DNA from: an uncultured Pelagibacteraceae bacterium
GTDB taxonomy: Bacteria; Pseudomonadota; Alphaproteobacteria; Pelagibacterales; Pelagibacteraceae
Length of the DNA stretch: 48,541 nt
NCBI GenBank assembly: GCA_902598735.1
Contig: CACKCM010000008.1
Span: 1 to 48,541 of the forward strand
Reading direction: 5' to 3'
Below the pieces are notes generated by a model. That model was not told where the DNA came from and did not search any database. It saw only the letters and a program-made list of their open reading frames with translations. Below are positions 37,864 through 46,766 of this stretch, piece after piece. The position numbers and the translations under genes are program-made. The number at the start of each line of letters is the position of its first letter. The first letter of the stretch is position 1.

Positions 37864-39078
37864 ATGATTAACCTCTCAATAAACAAAAAAGTAATAATAT
37901 TTGGGTTTATATTTACATTTTTTTCAAGTTTTGGACAGAGTTTTTTTTTGGGATTGTTTAACGCACCAATTAGAAATGAATTAGGTATTACTCACGGACA
38001 ATTCGGAAATATTTATGCTACTGCAACAATATTTTCTAGTCTTTTACTTATTTGGGTCGGAAAGAAGATCGATGAATATCAAATAATCTATTATTCTTTT
38101 TTTGTTATTCTATTACTGTTTTTGTCATCTTTATTTTTTTCTTTCATCAATAGTATTATTTTTTTATCAATTGGTATATTTTTAATGAGATTTTCTGGCC
38201 AAGGTTTAATGAGCCATACATCTACGACTACAATCTCAAGATTTTTTGAAAAGTCTAGAGGGAAAGCTCTAAGTACAATTTGGTTTGGATTATCATCAGC
38301 AGAATTTATTTTACCAGTATTAATAACTTATCTATTTGTTATTTATTCTTGGAGATCAGTTTGGCAAGGAATAGCAATTATTGTAATTATATTTTTGCCA
38401 TTTGTTGTTTTGAATACAATCAAACAAATTAAATTAGACTCTAGGGAAAAAGATTTAGGTCCTAAAAAAAATTTTAAAATTAAAAGTTGGAGAAGAAGAG
38501 AAGTAATTAAAGATTATAGATTTTATATTGTCTCGCTTAATATGCTTGCAATGCCTTGGATAGCTACAGGAGTATTTGTTTACCAGTCATTTATTTCAGA
38601 TTCAAAAATGTGGAACATTTACACAATACCAAAAGGATTTATGGTTTATTCTTTAGCTTCAATTATAACTTTATTCTTCTCAGGTTTTTTAGTCGATAAA
38701 TTTACAAGTAGAAAATTAATTCCAATTATGAATATACCTCTTTTAATATCAATGTTTATATTATTTTATTATCAACATGAAATTTCGGCGTTTATTTTTT
38801 TAGGTTTAGTGGGCATTTCAAATGGATTTGCTAACGTACTTGGATCATCTACTTGGGCCGAAATATATGGAGTAAAATTTATTGGATCTATAAAAGCTTT
38901 GACCACAGCTTTTATGGTGTTTTCAACTGCTTTTGGAACAGCAGTATTTGGTTTAATGATCGACAACGGTTTTTCAATTGAAAATATTGCTTTTGTATCA
39001 GGCATATACATAGTTATTTCCTTATTTCTTTTAATATTCATAAGAAATAAGCTTGAACCTATTAAGCTTAGAAAATAA
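37864..39078 (+). CDS. MFS transporter
   Basis: A 404-residue major facilitator with 12 predicted helices. The first helix FIFTFFSSFGQSFFLGLFNAPIRNELGITHGQFG and the loop GKKIDEYQIIYYS are typical. A central cytoplasmic loop (about 190-215) is Lys/Arg-rich. The C-terminal half has SNGFANVLGSSTWAEIYGVKFIGSIKA. The substrate is unknown. It is nearly back-to-back with the dehydrogenase gene, so it may import a hydroxy acid used by that enzyme. It is clearly different from the transporter at 6792. Confidence 0.85.
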   Translation: MINLSINKKVIIFGFIFTFFSSFGQSFFLGLFNAPIRNELGITHGQFGNIYATATIFSSLLLIWVGKKIDEYQIIYYSFFVILLLFLSSLFFSFINSIIFLSIGIFLMRFSGQGLMSHTSTTTISRFFEKSRGKALSTIWFGLSSAEFILPVLITYLFVIYSWRSVWQGIAIIVIIFLPFVVLNTIKQIKLDSREKDLGPKKNFKIKSWRRREVIKDYRFYIVSLNMLAMPWIATGVFVYQSFISDSKMWNIYTIPKGFMVYSLASIITLFFSGFLVDKFTSRKLIPIMNIPLLISMFILFYYQHEISAFIFLGLVGISNGFANVLGSSTWAEIYGVKFIGSIKALTTAFMVFSTAFGTAVFGLMIDNGFSIENIAFVSGIYIVISLFLLIFIRNKLEPIKLRK

Positions 39079-39103
39079 TTGATTTCTTAGGATTATTTGA
39101 ATA

Positions 39104-39109
39104 TATACT
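39104..39109 (+). promoter_or_regulatory. Candidate -10 box for rpoZ
   Basis: TATACT ends 7 nt before the rpoZ ATG, with TTGATT at 39079-39084 as a possible -35 (19-bp spacer, slightly long). The resulting transcript would be leaderless or nearly so. No Shine-Dalgarno sequence precedes the ATG. Confidence 0.4.
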
Positions 39110-39116
39110 CTGCATC

Positions 39117-39614
39117 ATGGCAAGAATTACCGTAGAAGACTGTTTAGAAAAAGTTGATAATCAATACGATCTAGTTTTGTTAGCTAAAGAAAGAACAGTT
39201 CAACTAAATGCTGGCGCTCCAATGTTAGTTGAAGAGGATAATGACAAAAGAACAATTATATCATTAAGAGAAATTGGAGATGGAAAAATAGATGTTAAGG
39301 AAGTTGAAGCTAGTGCGATTAAAAGATTAAGAAAAGAACCAGACGAAACTGAAGAACAAGAGGAAATCGAAGAGGACACTAACGACGATTTTGAAAATCT
39401 ATATAAAGGGCAGGTTTCTAAAAGTGGTGTTGCCATATTGCCTTCAAAAAGAACAAGAAGAATTCCTGAAGTAAAAAAACCTAGCTTAGCTGACGAAGCT
39501 CTTTCAGAGCTAAAAGCAGAGCAACCAGAGATTAAAGAAGAAAACTTAGACACAGAGGAAGCTCCTCTTGAATTAAGCGAAGAAGTTCCAGCAGAGGAAA
39601 ATAAATCAGAGTAG
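39117..39614 (+). CDS. rpoZ: RNA polymerase omega subunit with acidic C-terminal extension
   Basis: A 165-residue protein. Residues 1 to about 60 are the omega domain: MARITVEDCLEKVDNQYDLVLLAKERTVQLNAGA, with the conserved helix that clamps the beta-prime C-terminus. It aids RNA polymerase assembly. Typical omega is 60-110 residues, and alphaproteobacterial forms are often longer. Here about 100 further residues are rich in Glu and Asp, broken by a short basic patch (PSKRTRRIPEVKK), and look disordered. The dusA gene follows after 3 bp. No spoT/rel gene is adjacent. Confidence 0.88.
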   Translation: MARITVEDCLEKVDNQYDLVLLAKERTVQLNAGAPMLVEEDNDKRTIISLREIGDGKIDVKEVEASAIKRLRKEPDETEEQEEIEEDTNDDFENLYKGQVSKSGVAILPSKRTRRIPEVKKPSLADEALSELKAEQPEIKEENLDTEEAPLELSEEVPAEENKSE

Positions 39615-39617
39615 TTT

Positions 39618-40601
39618 ATGAAGAAAACTGTTTCAGTTGCGCCTATGATGGATTGCACTGATAAGCACGAAATTTATTTTCTAAGTCTTATAAGTAAAAA
39701 TATACATTTGTATACCGAGATGATTGTAGCTAATGCAATTATAAGAGGAGATAAAACTAAATTACTTTCATTTAAAAAAATAAATAATCCAGTGACACTT
39801 CAAGTTGGTGGGTCAAATCCAAATGAACTTGCCGAAGCATGTAAGATTTCTGAAGACTACGGATATAAAGAAATAAATTTAAATTTAGGCTGTCCAAGTA
39901 AAAAAGTACAAAAAAATAAATTTGGTGCATGTCTTATGCAAGAACCAGATCTTGTAGCTAAATGTATTGAAGCAATGGCTAAGGCATCTAAACTACCCGT
40001 AACAATAAAAACTAGAATTGGTTACAACGATATAGAAAATTTTGAATTCTTAAAATCTTTTATTCAAACTACTAAGGATGCAGGTTCAAAAAAATTTATA
40101 ATTCATGCAAGAAAAGCTTTACTTAAAAAACTCACTCCAAAAGAAAATTTGAATATTCCGCCATTGAAATATGATTTTGTTTATAAATTGAAAGATCATT
40201 TTAAAGATGATGAGATTATTATTAATGGAGGAGTAAAAACAACAGAAGAAATAAAAAATCATTTAACAAAAGTAGACGGTGTGATGATTGGCAGAGCTAT
40301 ATATCATTCACCTTATTTTTTGGCAGATATTGAAAAAGAAATTTTTAAAAATGAAAATGTACCAACAAGATCAGAAGTTATGGAAAATCTAATTCCTTAC
40401 ATTCAAGAACAAACATCAAAAGGCGTGCAGTTAAATCATATAATGAGACATACGGTAGGTTTGTTTCATGGACAAAATGGATCAAAAACTTGGAAACAAT
40501 ATCTTTCTAAAAATTTGTGCATTAGAGATGCAGATCTGCAAAAAGTAAATCATATAATGGATCAAGTAAGAAAAAATAATCCTGTTTCTTTAGGAAGATA
40601 A
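39618..40601 (+). CDS. dusA: tRNA-dihydrouridine synthase DusA
   Basis: A 327-residue FMN-dependent TIM-barrel enzyme reducing uridines in the tRNA D-loop. VAPMMDCTDKH (7-17) and LNLGCPSKKVQKNKFGACLM with catalytic Cys105 are clear. The HARKALLKKLTPKENLNIPPLKYD stretch is the DusA-type signature (U20/U20a), separating it from DusB and DusC. INGGV and DGVMIGRA complete the phosphate site. It is tightly linked to rpoZ upstream and a TauE/SafE gene downstream (2-bp gap). Confidence 0.9.
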   Translation: MKKTVSVAPMMDCTDKHEIYFLSLISKNIHLYTEMIVANAIIRGDKTKLLSFKKINNPVTLQVGGSNPNELAEACKISEDYGYKEINLNLGCPSKKVQKNKFGACLMQEPDLVAKCIEAMAKASKLPVTIKTRIGYNDIENFEFLKSFIQTTKDAGSKKFIIHARKALLKKLTPKENLNIPPLKYDFVYKLKDHFKDDEIIINGGVKTTEEIKNHLTKVDGVMIGRAIYHSPYFLADIEKEIFKNENVPTRSEVMENLIPYIQEQTSKGVQLNHIMRHTVGLFHGQNGSKTWKQYLSKNLCIRDADLQKVNHIMDQVRKNNPVSLGR

Positions 40602-40603
40602 TT

Positions 40604-41434
40604 TTGGATATTCTTTCTCAATCAGAAATAATTTATTTAGTTTTAGTAATGATTGCTACAGCAATACCTGCAGGATTTGCGGCTGGACTTTTTGGTATCG
40701 GGGGAGGGTTAGTAACTGTTCCTATTTTATTTTATATATTTAGCTTTTCTGGAATAGAAACAGCTTATGTCATGCACTTAGCAGTAGGAACCTCGTTTGG
40801 AATTATAATACCGACCTCAACAGTTTCTGTATTAACCCACCACCAACATAAAGCTGTAGATTTTAGTGTTGTAAAAGGTTTCGGGTTCTTTGTTGCTTCT
40901 GGAGTAATTTTAGGAACAGTATTTGCTGCAAGTTTAGAAACAAAACCTTTAATATTATTTTTTACTATTGTTGTGTATGCTCTTGCTTTCTATTTACTGT
41001 TTCTGAAAGAAAAAGAAACAAATATAGAAATTAAAATTGGATTATTTTCGAAAGCCATTTCAGGAATTGTGAGCGGCTTTATCTCTGCCCCAATGGGTAT
41101 TGGTGGAGCCGTGATGAATGTCCCAATTTTAAAATTTTTTGGTTATCCAATAAATAAAGCTATTGGTAGTGCTGCTGCAATTGGGTTTATTATTGCTTTG
41201 TTTGGCGCAGGAGGGTTTTTAATTTCAGGCTCATACTTAGAAGCTGATTTACCTTTGAGTATTGGATTTTTGAATATTCCAGCCTTTTTAGTTTTTTTCC
41301 CTATTACTGCTTTCATGGCAAGATTAGGCGCAAAGGCCAGTCATAAAGTTGATAAAATGAGAATGACTAAATATTTTGGATTGTTTTTAATAGTCATTGG
41401 AACTAGATTTTTATACGAGTATTTTAAAATTTAA
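40604..41434 (+). CDS. TauE/SafE family permease (third copy)
   Basis: A 276-residue permease with about eight helices. The two repeat motifs AAGLFGIGGGLVTVP (near 26-40) and SGFISAPMGIGGAVMNVP (second half) identify TauE/SafE. It starts at a TTG placed 6 nt after AGGAAGA; no ATG lies before the first helix, so the TTG is probably right. The anion exported is unknown, with sulfite or sulfonates as family precedents. The 3' end overlaps the phosphomannomutase gene by 4 bp. Confidence 0.85.
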   Translation: MDILSQSEIIYLVLVMIATAIPAGFAAGLFGIGGGLVTVPILFYIFSFSGIETAYVMHLAVGTSFGIIIPTSTVSVLTHHQHKAVDFSVVKGFGFFVASGVILGTVFAASLETKPLILFFTIVVYALAFYLLFLKEKETNIEIKIGLFSKAISGIVSGFISAPMGIGGAVMNVPILKFFGYPINKAIGSAAAIGFIIALFGAGGFLISGSYLEADLPLSIGFLNIPAFLVFFPITAFMARLGAKASHKVDKMRMTKYFGLFLIVIGTRFLYEYFKI

Positions 41435-42873
41435 ATTTTTTGATCATATTCCCCAATCTTTCCAGTTTTCTGCAAAAGATTATCTATAAATTCAAATATT
41501 TTTTTCTTTTTTTCATCTGATTTAGTGCTTTCAGCCACAATTACCAAAGAGGGCTTATTGGACGATGCCCTAATTAAACCCCAGGATCCATCCTCCAAAG
41601 AAAATCTCACGCCATTAATTGTTAATACTTCAACAATATTTTGATTATCAATCTTAATACCTTTATCTTTTAATTTCTTTACCTCTTTTACCATTTCATC
41701 AACTACTTTATATTTCTCTTCATCTTTACAATATGGAGCCATTGTTGGAGTTTGATAAGTTGTTGGTAATGTTTTAATAATTTCACTCATTTTTTTATTT
41801 TGATCCACAATAAGACGACAAACTTGTATTGCCGAATTAATCCCATCATCGTAACCATACCCTAAGGGTTGATTAAAGAAAAAATGTCCACTCTTTTCAA
41901 AACCAGCTAATGCTTTTTCTTTATTTACTTTTCTTTTTATGTGCGAGTGACCGGTTTTCCAGTAAATGGTTTCACACCCATTTTCTCTCAGTATTTTATC
42001 ATTTTTAAATAGCCCAGTTGATTTAACGTCTACAATAAATGTTGCATCTCTATGTTTGTTTGAGAGATTTCTTGCAATTAGTAACCCAATTTTATCTGAG
42101 AATATTTCATTTCCTTTTTCATCTATAACCCCGCATCTATCTCCATCTCCATCAAAACCAAATCCAATATCAGCTTTATTATCTTTTACGGCTTTAGCTA
42201 TAGCATGAAGCATCTCAAGATCCTCCGGATTTGGGTTATATTTAGGAAAGGACCAGTCTAAATTACAATCTAATTCTATGACTTCGCATCCGATACCTTT
42301 TAAAATTTCTGGCGCAAATATTCCTGCCGTTCCGTTTCCACAAGCTACTACAGCTTTTATTTTTTTATTTATCTTATTTTTTTTAATTAAATCTTGAATA
42401 TATACATCTTTAAAATCATTAATTTTTTTTAATGATCCTTTTCCACTTAAATATCTTTTATTTAAAGTAATATCTTTTAAGTTTGCCATTTCTTCAGGCG
42501 CATGTGTTAAACCTTTTTGAATACCCATTTTTACACCTGTCCAACCGTTTTCATTATGGCTAGCAGTTACCATAGCTATTGCGTCTGAATTTAAACTAAA
42601 CTGAGCAAAATAAACCATTGGAGAAATTGACAAACCAACATCTTCAACATTACATCCAGTTGAAATTAAGCCTTCAGCCAAAGCTTTTTTGATTTTCTCA
42701 CTGTATGATCTATAATCATGACCAACTATCACCCTCGGATTATTTTTCTTGGTATGGCTTATTATTTGAGTTCCTAGGCCTTTACCTAAATTATTGATTC
42801 CCTCAATATCGATCTCTTTTTCAAAGATCCACCTCGCGTCGTACTCTCTAAAACCATTTGGATTGATTTTCAT
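41431..42873 (-). CDS. Phosphomannomutase/phosphoglucomutase
   Basis: A 480-residue alpha-D-phosphohexomutase. The phosphoserine loop TASHNENG has Ser105, the Mg-binding loop DGDGDR is at 241-246, a sugar-binding GFEKSGH lies near 323, and the C-terminal phosphate-contact region RASSNKPSLVIVAE is present. The enzyme supplies mannose-1-phosphate or glucose-1-phosphate for nucleotide sugars feeding the GT2, GT4, GT9 and epimerase genes of this window. The start codon lies 186 bp from the divergent nrdA start. Confidence 0.9.
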   Translation of the reverse strand: MKINPNGFREYDARWIFEKEIDIEGINNLGKGLGTQIISHTKKNNPRVIVGHDYRSYSEKIKKALAEGLISTGCNVEDVGLSISPMVYFAQFSLNSDAIAMVTASHNENGWTGVKMGIQKGLTHAPEEMANLKDITLNKRYLSGKGSLKKINDFKDVYIQDLIKKNKINKKIKAVVACGNGTAGIFAPEILKGIGCEVIELDCNLDWSFPKYNPNPEDLEMLHAIAKAVKDNKADIGFGFDGDGDRCGVIDEKGNEIFSDKIGLLIARNLSNKHRDATFIVDVKSTGLFKNDKILRENGCETIYWKTGHSHIKRKVNKEKALAGFEKSGHFFFNQPLGYGYDDGINSAIQVCRLIVDQNKKMSEIIKTLPTTYQTPTMAPYCKDEEKYKVVDEMVKEVKKLKDKGIKIDNQNIVEVLTINGVRFSLEDGSWGLIRASSNKPSLVIVAESTKSDEKKKKIFEFIDNLLQKTGKIGEYDQKI

Positions 42874-43007
42874 TAGTAATAAATACTAGAGAATATAGGC
42901 ATTTGTTATTAAATGTTTATTAACAAAACTTTCCACTTGCAAAATTAATTAAATGTTCATATAATGTTCTATTGATTTCAGTGTTATATAGTATATTAAC
43001 AATTCTG

Positions 43008-43033
43008 TAACACAACATGTAGTTGTTGTGTTA
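43008..43033 (+). promoter_or_regulatory. Perfect 10-bp inverted repeat upstream of nrdA
   Basis: TAACACAACA (43008-43017) and TGTTGTGTTA (43024-43033) are perfectly complementary around the spacer TGTAGT. The element ends 26 bp before the nrdA ATG. A weaker dyad TGTTA...TAACA (42982-43001) is centred 29 bp upstream, close to three helical turns. Paired dyads before RNR genes recall NrdR boxes, but the ACAC-to-GTGT span here is 22 nt rather than 16, so the regulator may be different. It could also form an mRNA hairpin. Confidence 0.6.
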
Positions 43034-43059
43034 TCAAATCGACTAAAAACAAGGAAAAT

Positions 43060-45009
43060 ATGAATAAAACCGTATCATTGGCAATAGAGAAAGCTGTCGG
43101 CTCAATAAGCCAAAAAAACCAAAACGAACTAAAGAATAACGGACCTAAAAAACCTGATCTATTTTCTTTATCTGGAGAGACTGAATTATTTCAAAACGAG
43201 AAGGGTATCACCATCAAGATTGATAGATCGAGAGATGAAAACTTAACCGATTTTGGAAAAGCTACGTTAAAAGATAGATATTTAGGTCAAAGTGAAAGTT
43301 TTCAAGATTTATTTGCTAGAGTTGCAAGTGTTTACGCTGACGATAATTTACATGCACAAAGAATTTACAATTACATAAGCAATTTATGGTTTATGCCTGC
43401 TACACCCGTTTTATCTAACGGTGGCACAGAAAGAGGTCTCCCGATTTCATGTTTCTTGAACGAAGCAAGCGATAGTCTAGAAGGCATCACAAACCTTTGG
43501 GAAGAAAATGTTTGGCTTGCAGCTAGAGGAGGTGGAATTGGAAGTTATTGGGGCAATCTAAGATCTATTGGAGAAAAGATAGGAAAAGTTGGAAAAACTT
43601 CAGGAATAATTCCATTCATCAAAGTTATGGATTCTTTGACTTTAGCAATTAGTCAAGGTTCTTTGAGAAGAGGTTCAGCTGCTTGTTATTTACAAATCGA
43701 TCATCCTGAAATTGAAGAGTTTATTGAGATGAGAAGACCGACTGGCGGAGATGTTAATAGAAGATCATTAAATTTACATCATGGAGTTTTAGTAACCGAT
43801 GAATTTATGAGAGCAGTAGAAACAGGCGGTCAGTGGGCATTAAGAAGTCCTTATGATGGATCTGTTCAACAAACTATTCCTGCAAGAAATTTATGGATAA
43901 GATTATTGACTGCAAGAATTGAAACTGGTGAGCCTTATATCGTTTACATTGATACGGTTAACAGACAAATTCCTCAACACCATAAGCTTGCAGGTTTAAA
44001 GGTTAAAACTTCAAACCTTTGTAGTGAAATTACTTTACCAACAGGTATAGATAACGAAGGTAACCAAAGAACAGCTGTTTGTTGTTTATCATCATTAAAT
44101 TTAGATACTTACGATCAGTGGAAAGATGATCCGCAATTTGTTGAAGACGTAATGAGATTTTTAGATAATGTCATGACCGATTTTATCAATAGAGCTCCAG
44201 ATGAATTTGCTCACGCAAAATACTCGGCAATGAGAGAAAGAAGTGTTGGTCTTGGAGTTATGGGACTACATTCATACTTTCAGCAAAAAAATATTCCATT
44301 TGGATCAGTAATGAGCAAAGTTTGGAACAAAAAAATATTCCAAAATATTCAAGAGAAAGTTGATGAAGCTTCAAAAACATTAGCTGATGAAAGAGGCTCA
44401 TGTCCTGATGCAGCTGAGTATGGAATGAAAGAAAGATTTTCGAACAAAACTGCAATAGCTCCAACAGCCTCTATCTCAATTATTTGTGGAGGATCTTCTC
44501 CGGGTATAGAACCGATTGCAGCTAATAGCTACACTCATAAAACGTTATCAGGTTCTTTTAATGTAAGAAATAAATATTTAAAAAAAATACTTCAAAAACA
44601 CAATAAGGATACCGACGAAGTTTGGTCAACAATAACAACTAATCAAGGATCCGTATCACATTTAAATTTTTTAACAGCGAATGAAAAAGATACTTTTAAA
44701 ACTGCTTTTGAAATCGATCAAAGATGGATTGTTGAACTTGGTGCAGATAGAACGCCTCATATTTCACAAGCACAATCAGTAAATATCTTTGTTCCCGCAG
44801 ATATACATAAAAAAGAACTTCACGACATTCATTTTCAAGCATGGAAAAAAGGTCTGAAAAGCCTTTATTACTGTAGATCCAAATCAATCCAGAGAGCTGA
44901 AAATGTAAACAATGGATCTTCAACAGATGTGACAAAAAATGTTTACTCTGGAAAACAAGAATCAAATAATGAAAGCAATAACTATGAGGAGTGTTTATCA
45001 TGTCAGTAG
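43060..45009 (+). CDS. nrdA: Class I ribonucleotide reductase alpha subunit
   Basis: A 649-residue catalytic subunit reducing ribonucleoside diphosphates. The active-site residues fall in GLPISCFLNEASDS (first redox Cys), SNLCSEITLP (thiyl-radical Cys with flanking Asn and Glu) and TAVCCLSSLN (second redox Cys). The C-terminus ends EECLSCQ, the thioredoxin-reducible pair. The first 60 residues are polar and lack an ATP-cone (no VxKRDG-type start), so dATP overall-activity control should be absent. The start has AAGGAAAAT before the ATG. It overlaps nrdB by 10 bp. Confidence 0.92.
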   Translation: MNKTVSLAIEKAVGSISQKNQNELKNNGPKKPDLFSLSGETELFQNEKGITIKIDRSRDENLTDFGKATLKDRYLGQSESFQDLFARVASVYADDNLHAQRIYNYISNLWFMPATPVLSNGGTERGLPISCFLNEASDSLEGITNLWEENVWLAARGGGIGSYWGNLRSIGEKIGKVGKTSGIIPFIKVMDSLTLAISQGSLRRGSAACYLQIDHPEIEEFIEMRRPTGGDVNRRSLNLHHGVLVTDEFMRAVETGGQWALRSPYDGSVQQTIPARNLWIRLLTARIETGEPYIVYIDTVNRQIPQHHKLAGLKVKTSNLCSEITLPTGIDNEGNQRTAVCCLSSLNLDTYDQWKDDPQFVEDVMRFLDNVMTDFINRAPDEFAHAKYSAMRERSVGLGVMGLHSYFQQKNIPFGSVMSKVWNKKIFQNIQEKVDEASKTLADERGSCPDAAEYGMKERFSNKTAIAPTASISIICGGSSPGIEPIAANSYTHKTLSGSFNVRNKYLKKILQKHNKDTDEVWSTITTNQGSVSHLNFLTANEKDTFKTAFEIDQRWIVELGADRTPHISQAQSVNIFVPADIHKKELHDIHFQAWKKGLKSLYYCRSKSIQRAENVNNGSSTDVTKNVYSGKQESNNESNNYEECLSCQ

Positions 45010-46007
45010 CAGAAAAAACTAAAGCAACAATAATCCAGCCTAATAAAATGGGCTTATTAGTAGAAAACCCAGTTTACAAACCATTCAGATATCCATGGTG
45101 TTACGACGCCTGGTTAACTCAACAAAGAATTCATTGGTTACCAGAAGAAGTGCCACTAGGAGATGATGTTAGAGATTGGCAGAAAAATTTATCTGTTGAA
45201 GAGAAAAATCTCTTAACACACATATTTAGATTTTTTACTCAAGCAGATGTTGAAGTAAACAATTGTTACTTAAGACATTACACAACAGTATTTAAACCAA
45301 CAGAAGTTTTAATGATGATGACAGCCTTTGCAGCAATGGAAACGGTACACATCGCTGCTTACTCTCATCTTTTAGATACTATTGGGATGCCAGAGACAGA
45401 ATATTCGGCTTTCTTACAGTATAAAGAAATGAAAGATAAATATGATTACATGCAAGGTTTTGATGTTAAATCAAAACACAACATAGCGATGACAATGGCT
45501 GTATTTTCTGCCTTCACGGAAGGTTTACAATTGTTTGCTAGTTTCGCAATTTTATTAAACTTCCCTAGGTTTAATAAAATGAAAGGGATGGGCCAAATAG
45601 TAACTTGGTCAGTAAGGGACGAAACCCTACACTGTAATTCTATGATTAGACTTTTCAGAGATTTCGTTAAAGAAGAACCACAAATTTGGAATGATAAATT
45701 AAAAAATGAAATCTATGAAGCGTGCAAAACTATTGTCCATCACGAAGATGCTTTTATTGATCTAGCTTTTCAAATGGGTCCAATGCAAGGTTTAACTGCA
45801 GATGAAGTTAAACAGTACATTAGATTTATTGGTAACAGAAGATTAGAGCAATTAGGTTTAAATCCTATTTACGATGTTAAGAAAAATCCATTAACATGGT
45901 TGGATACAATGCTTAACGGAGTAGAGCACATGAACTTTTTTGAAGGTAGAGCTACAGAATATTCTAAAGCTTCTACAAAAGGTACATGGGGTGAGGTTTT
46001 TGCTTAA
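45000..46007 (+). CDS. nrdB: Class I ribonucleotide reductase beta subunit
   Basis: A 335-residue ferritin-like radical subunit. Metal ligands and the radical tyrosine fit Asp83 (QADVEV), Glu114/His117 (METVH) and Tyr121 (AAYSH), with the second half VRDETLH giving Glu and His. The Tyr at the canonical position favours a tyrosyl-radical di-metal cofactor, and whether it is Fe or Mn is open. ATG at 45000 is chosen because AGGAG lies 9 nt upstream; a GTG nine bases earlier in frame is less likely. It overlaps nrdA, so the subunits are co-translated. Confidence 0.92.
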   Translation: MSVAEKTKATIIQPNKMGLLVENPVYKPFRYPWCYDAWLTQQRIHWLPEEVPLGDDVRDWQKNLSVEEKNLLTHIFRFFTQADVEVNNCYLRHYTTVFKPTEVLMMMTAFAAMETVHIAAYSHLLDTIGMPETEYSAFLQYKEMKDKYDYMQGFDVKSKHNIAMTMAVFSAFTEGLQLFASFAILLNFPRFNKMKGMGQIVTWSVRDETLHCNSMIRLFRDFVKEEPQIWNDKLKNEIYEACKTIVHHEDAFIDLAFQMGPMQGLTADEVKQYIRFIGNRRLEQLGLNPIYDVKKNPLTWLDTMLNGVEHMNFFEGRATEYSKASTKGTWGEVFA

Positions 46008-46010
46008 AGA

Positions 46011-46733
46011 TTATTTTTCCCAATCAAATTTTGGAAAAGTATCAAACACCTGAAGAACTTTATCAGACCATTGATTACAAATTTTTTTGTAATCTTCATC
46101 AGATGTATTTAAACATTTAAGGTAAGATAATTTTTTCTGATCTTTTTTATATACTGCAATATCTATTGGCGGTCCGACTGTTAAATCACTTTTGAGCGTG
46201 GAGTCCATAGAGATTAATGCACATCTAGATGCATCTCCTATGGATACATCTGGAGTTATAACTCTATCAAGTATAGGCTTTCCGTACTTTACTTCACCAA
46301 TTACCAAATAAGGTTTACTATCTGCTGGCCTTATATAATTTCCTTGAGGATAAACTAGATACAATTCCAAATCCTGGCCTCTAATTTGCCCTCCTATGAT
46401 AAATGTCGCTCCTAAAACAAGGCTATCAGTGTTCACTCCGTCTGGAGACGAATGTTTAATCGTGAGTTTTCCAACATATGATGCTATTTGTTCAAAATCT
46501 TTACATTTATTAAGATTTACAGCAGAATTTTCTTTAATATCTTTTTCTATGGATTTAAAAACTGCCTGAGATGTTGCCAAATTTCCTGAAGTAACAATAA
46601 CAACTGTTCTATCACCAACGTCATAAGTAAGCATTTTGGAATAAATGTTTACATTATCTAAACCAGCGTTTGTTCTAGAGTCAGAGGCTAAGACAACGCC
46701 TTCATTAGTCTTAATACCAATACAATATGTCAT
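46011..46733 (-). CDS. Anbu, bacterial proteasome-like peptidase
   Basis: A 240-residue Ntn-hydrolase related to proteasome beta subunits. After Met removal Thr2 is the nucleophile (MTYCIGIKT). Asp18 (ASDSRTNAG) and Lys33 (YSKML) are the partner residues. GDRTVVIVTSGNLATSQAV and SLVLGATFIIGGQ are Anbu-type. Characterised Anbu assembles into open helical or ring particles with no unfoldase, and its physiological substrate is unknown. It is divergent from the ATP-grasp gene at 46839, its usual operon partner. The other usual partners (alpha-E, transglutaminase-like) are not seen here. Confidence 0.9.
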   Translation of the reverse strand: MTYCIGIKTNEGVVLASDSRTNAGLDNVNIYSKMLTYDVGDRTVVIVTSGNLATSQAVFKSIEKDIKENSAVNLNKCKDFEQIASYVGKLTIKHSSPDGVNTDSLVLGATFIIGGQIRGQDLELYLVYPQGNYIRPADSKPYLVIGEVKYGKPILDRVITPDVSIGDASRCALISMDSTLKSDLTVGPPIDIAVYKKDQKKLSYLKCLNTSDEDYKKICNQWSDKVLQVFDTFPKFDWEK

Positions 46734-46766
46734 GGTGAATTCTTATTTAAAAAACAGTAAATATTC

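Noticed and set aside
43008-43033. Canonical NrdR box
   Set aside because: NrdR boxes are 16-bp dyads with ACAC and GTGT 8 nt apart. Here the arms are longer and ACAC to GTGT spans 22 nt.
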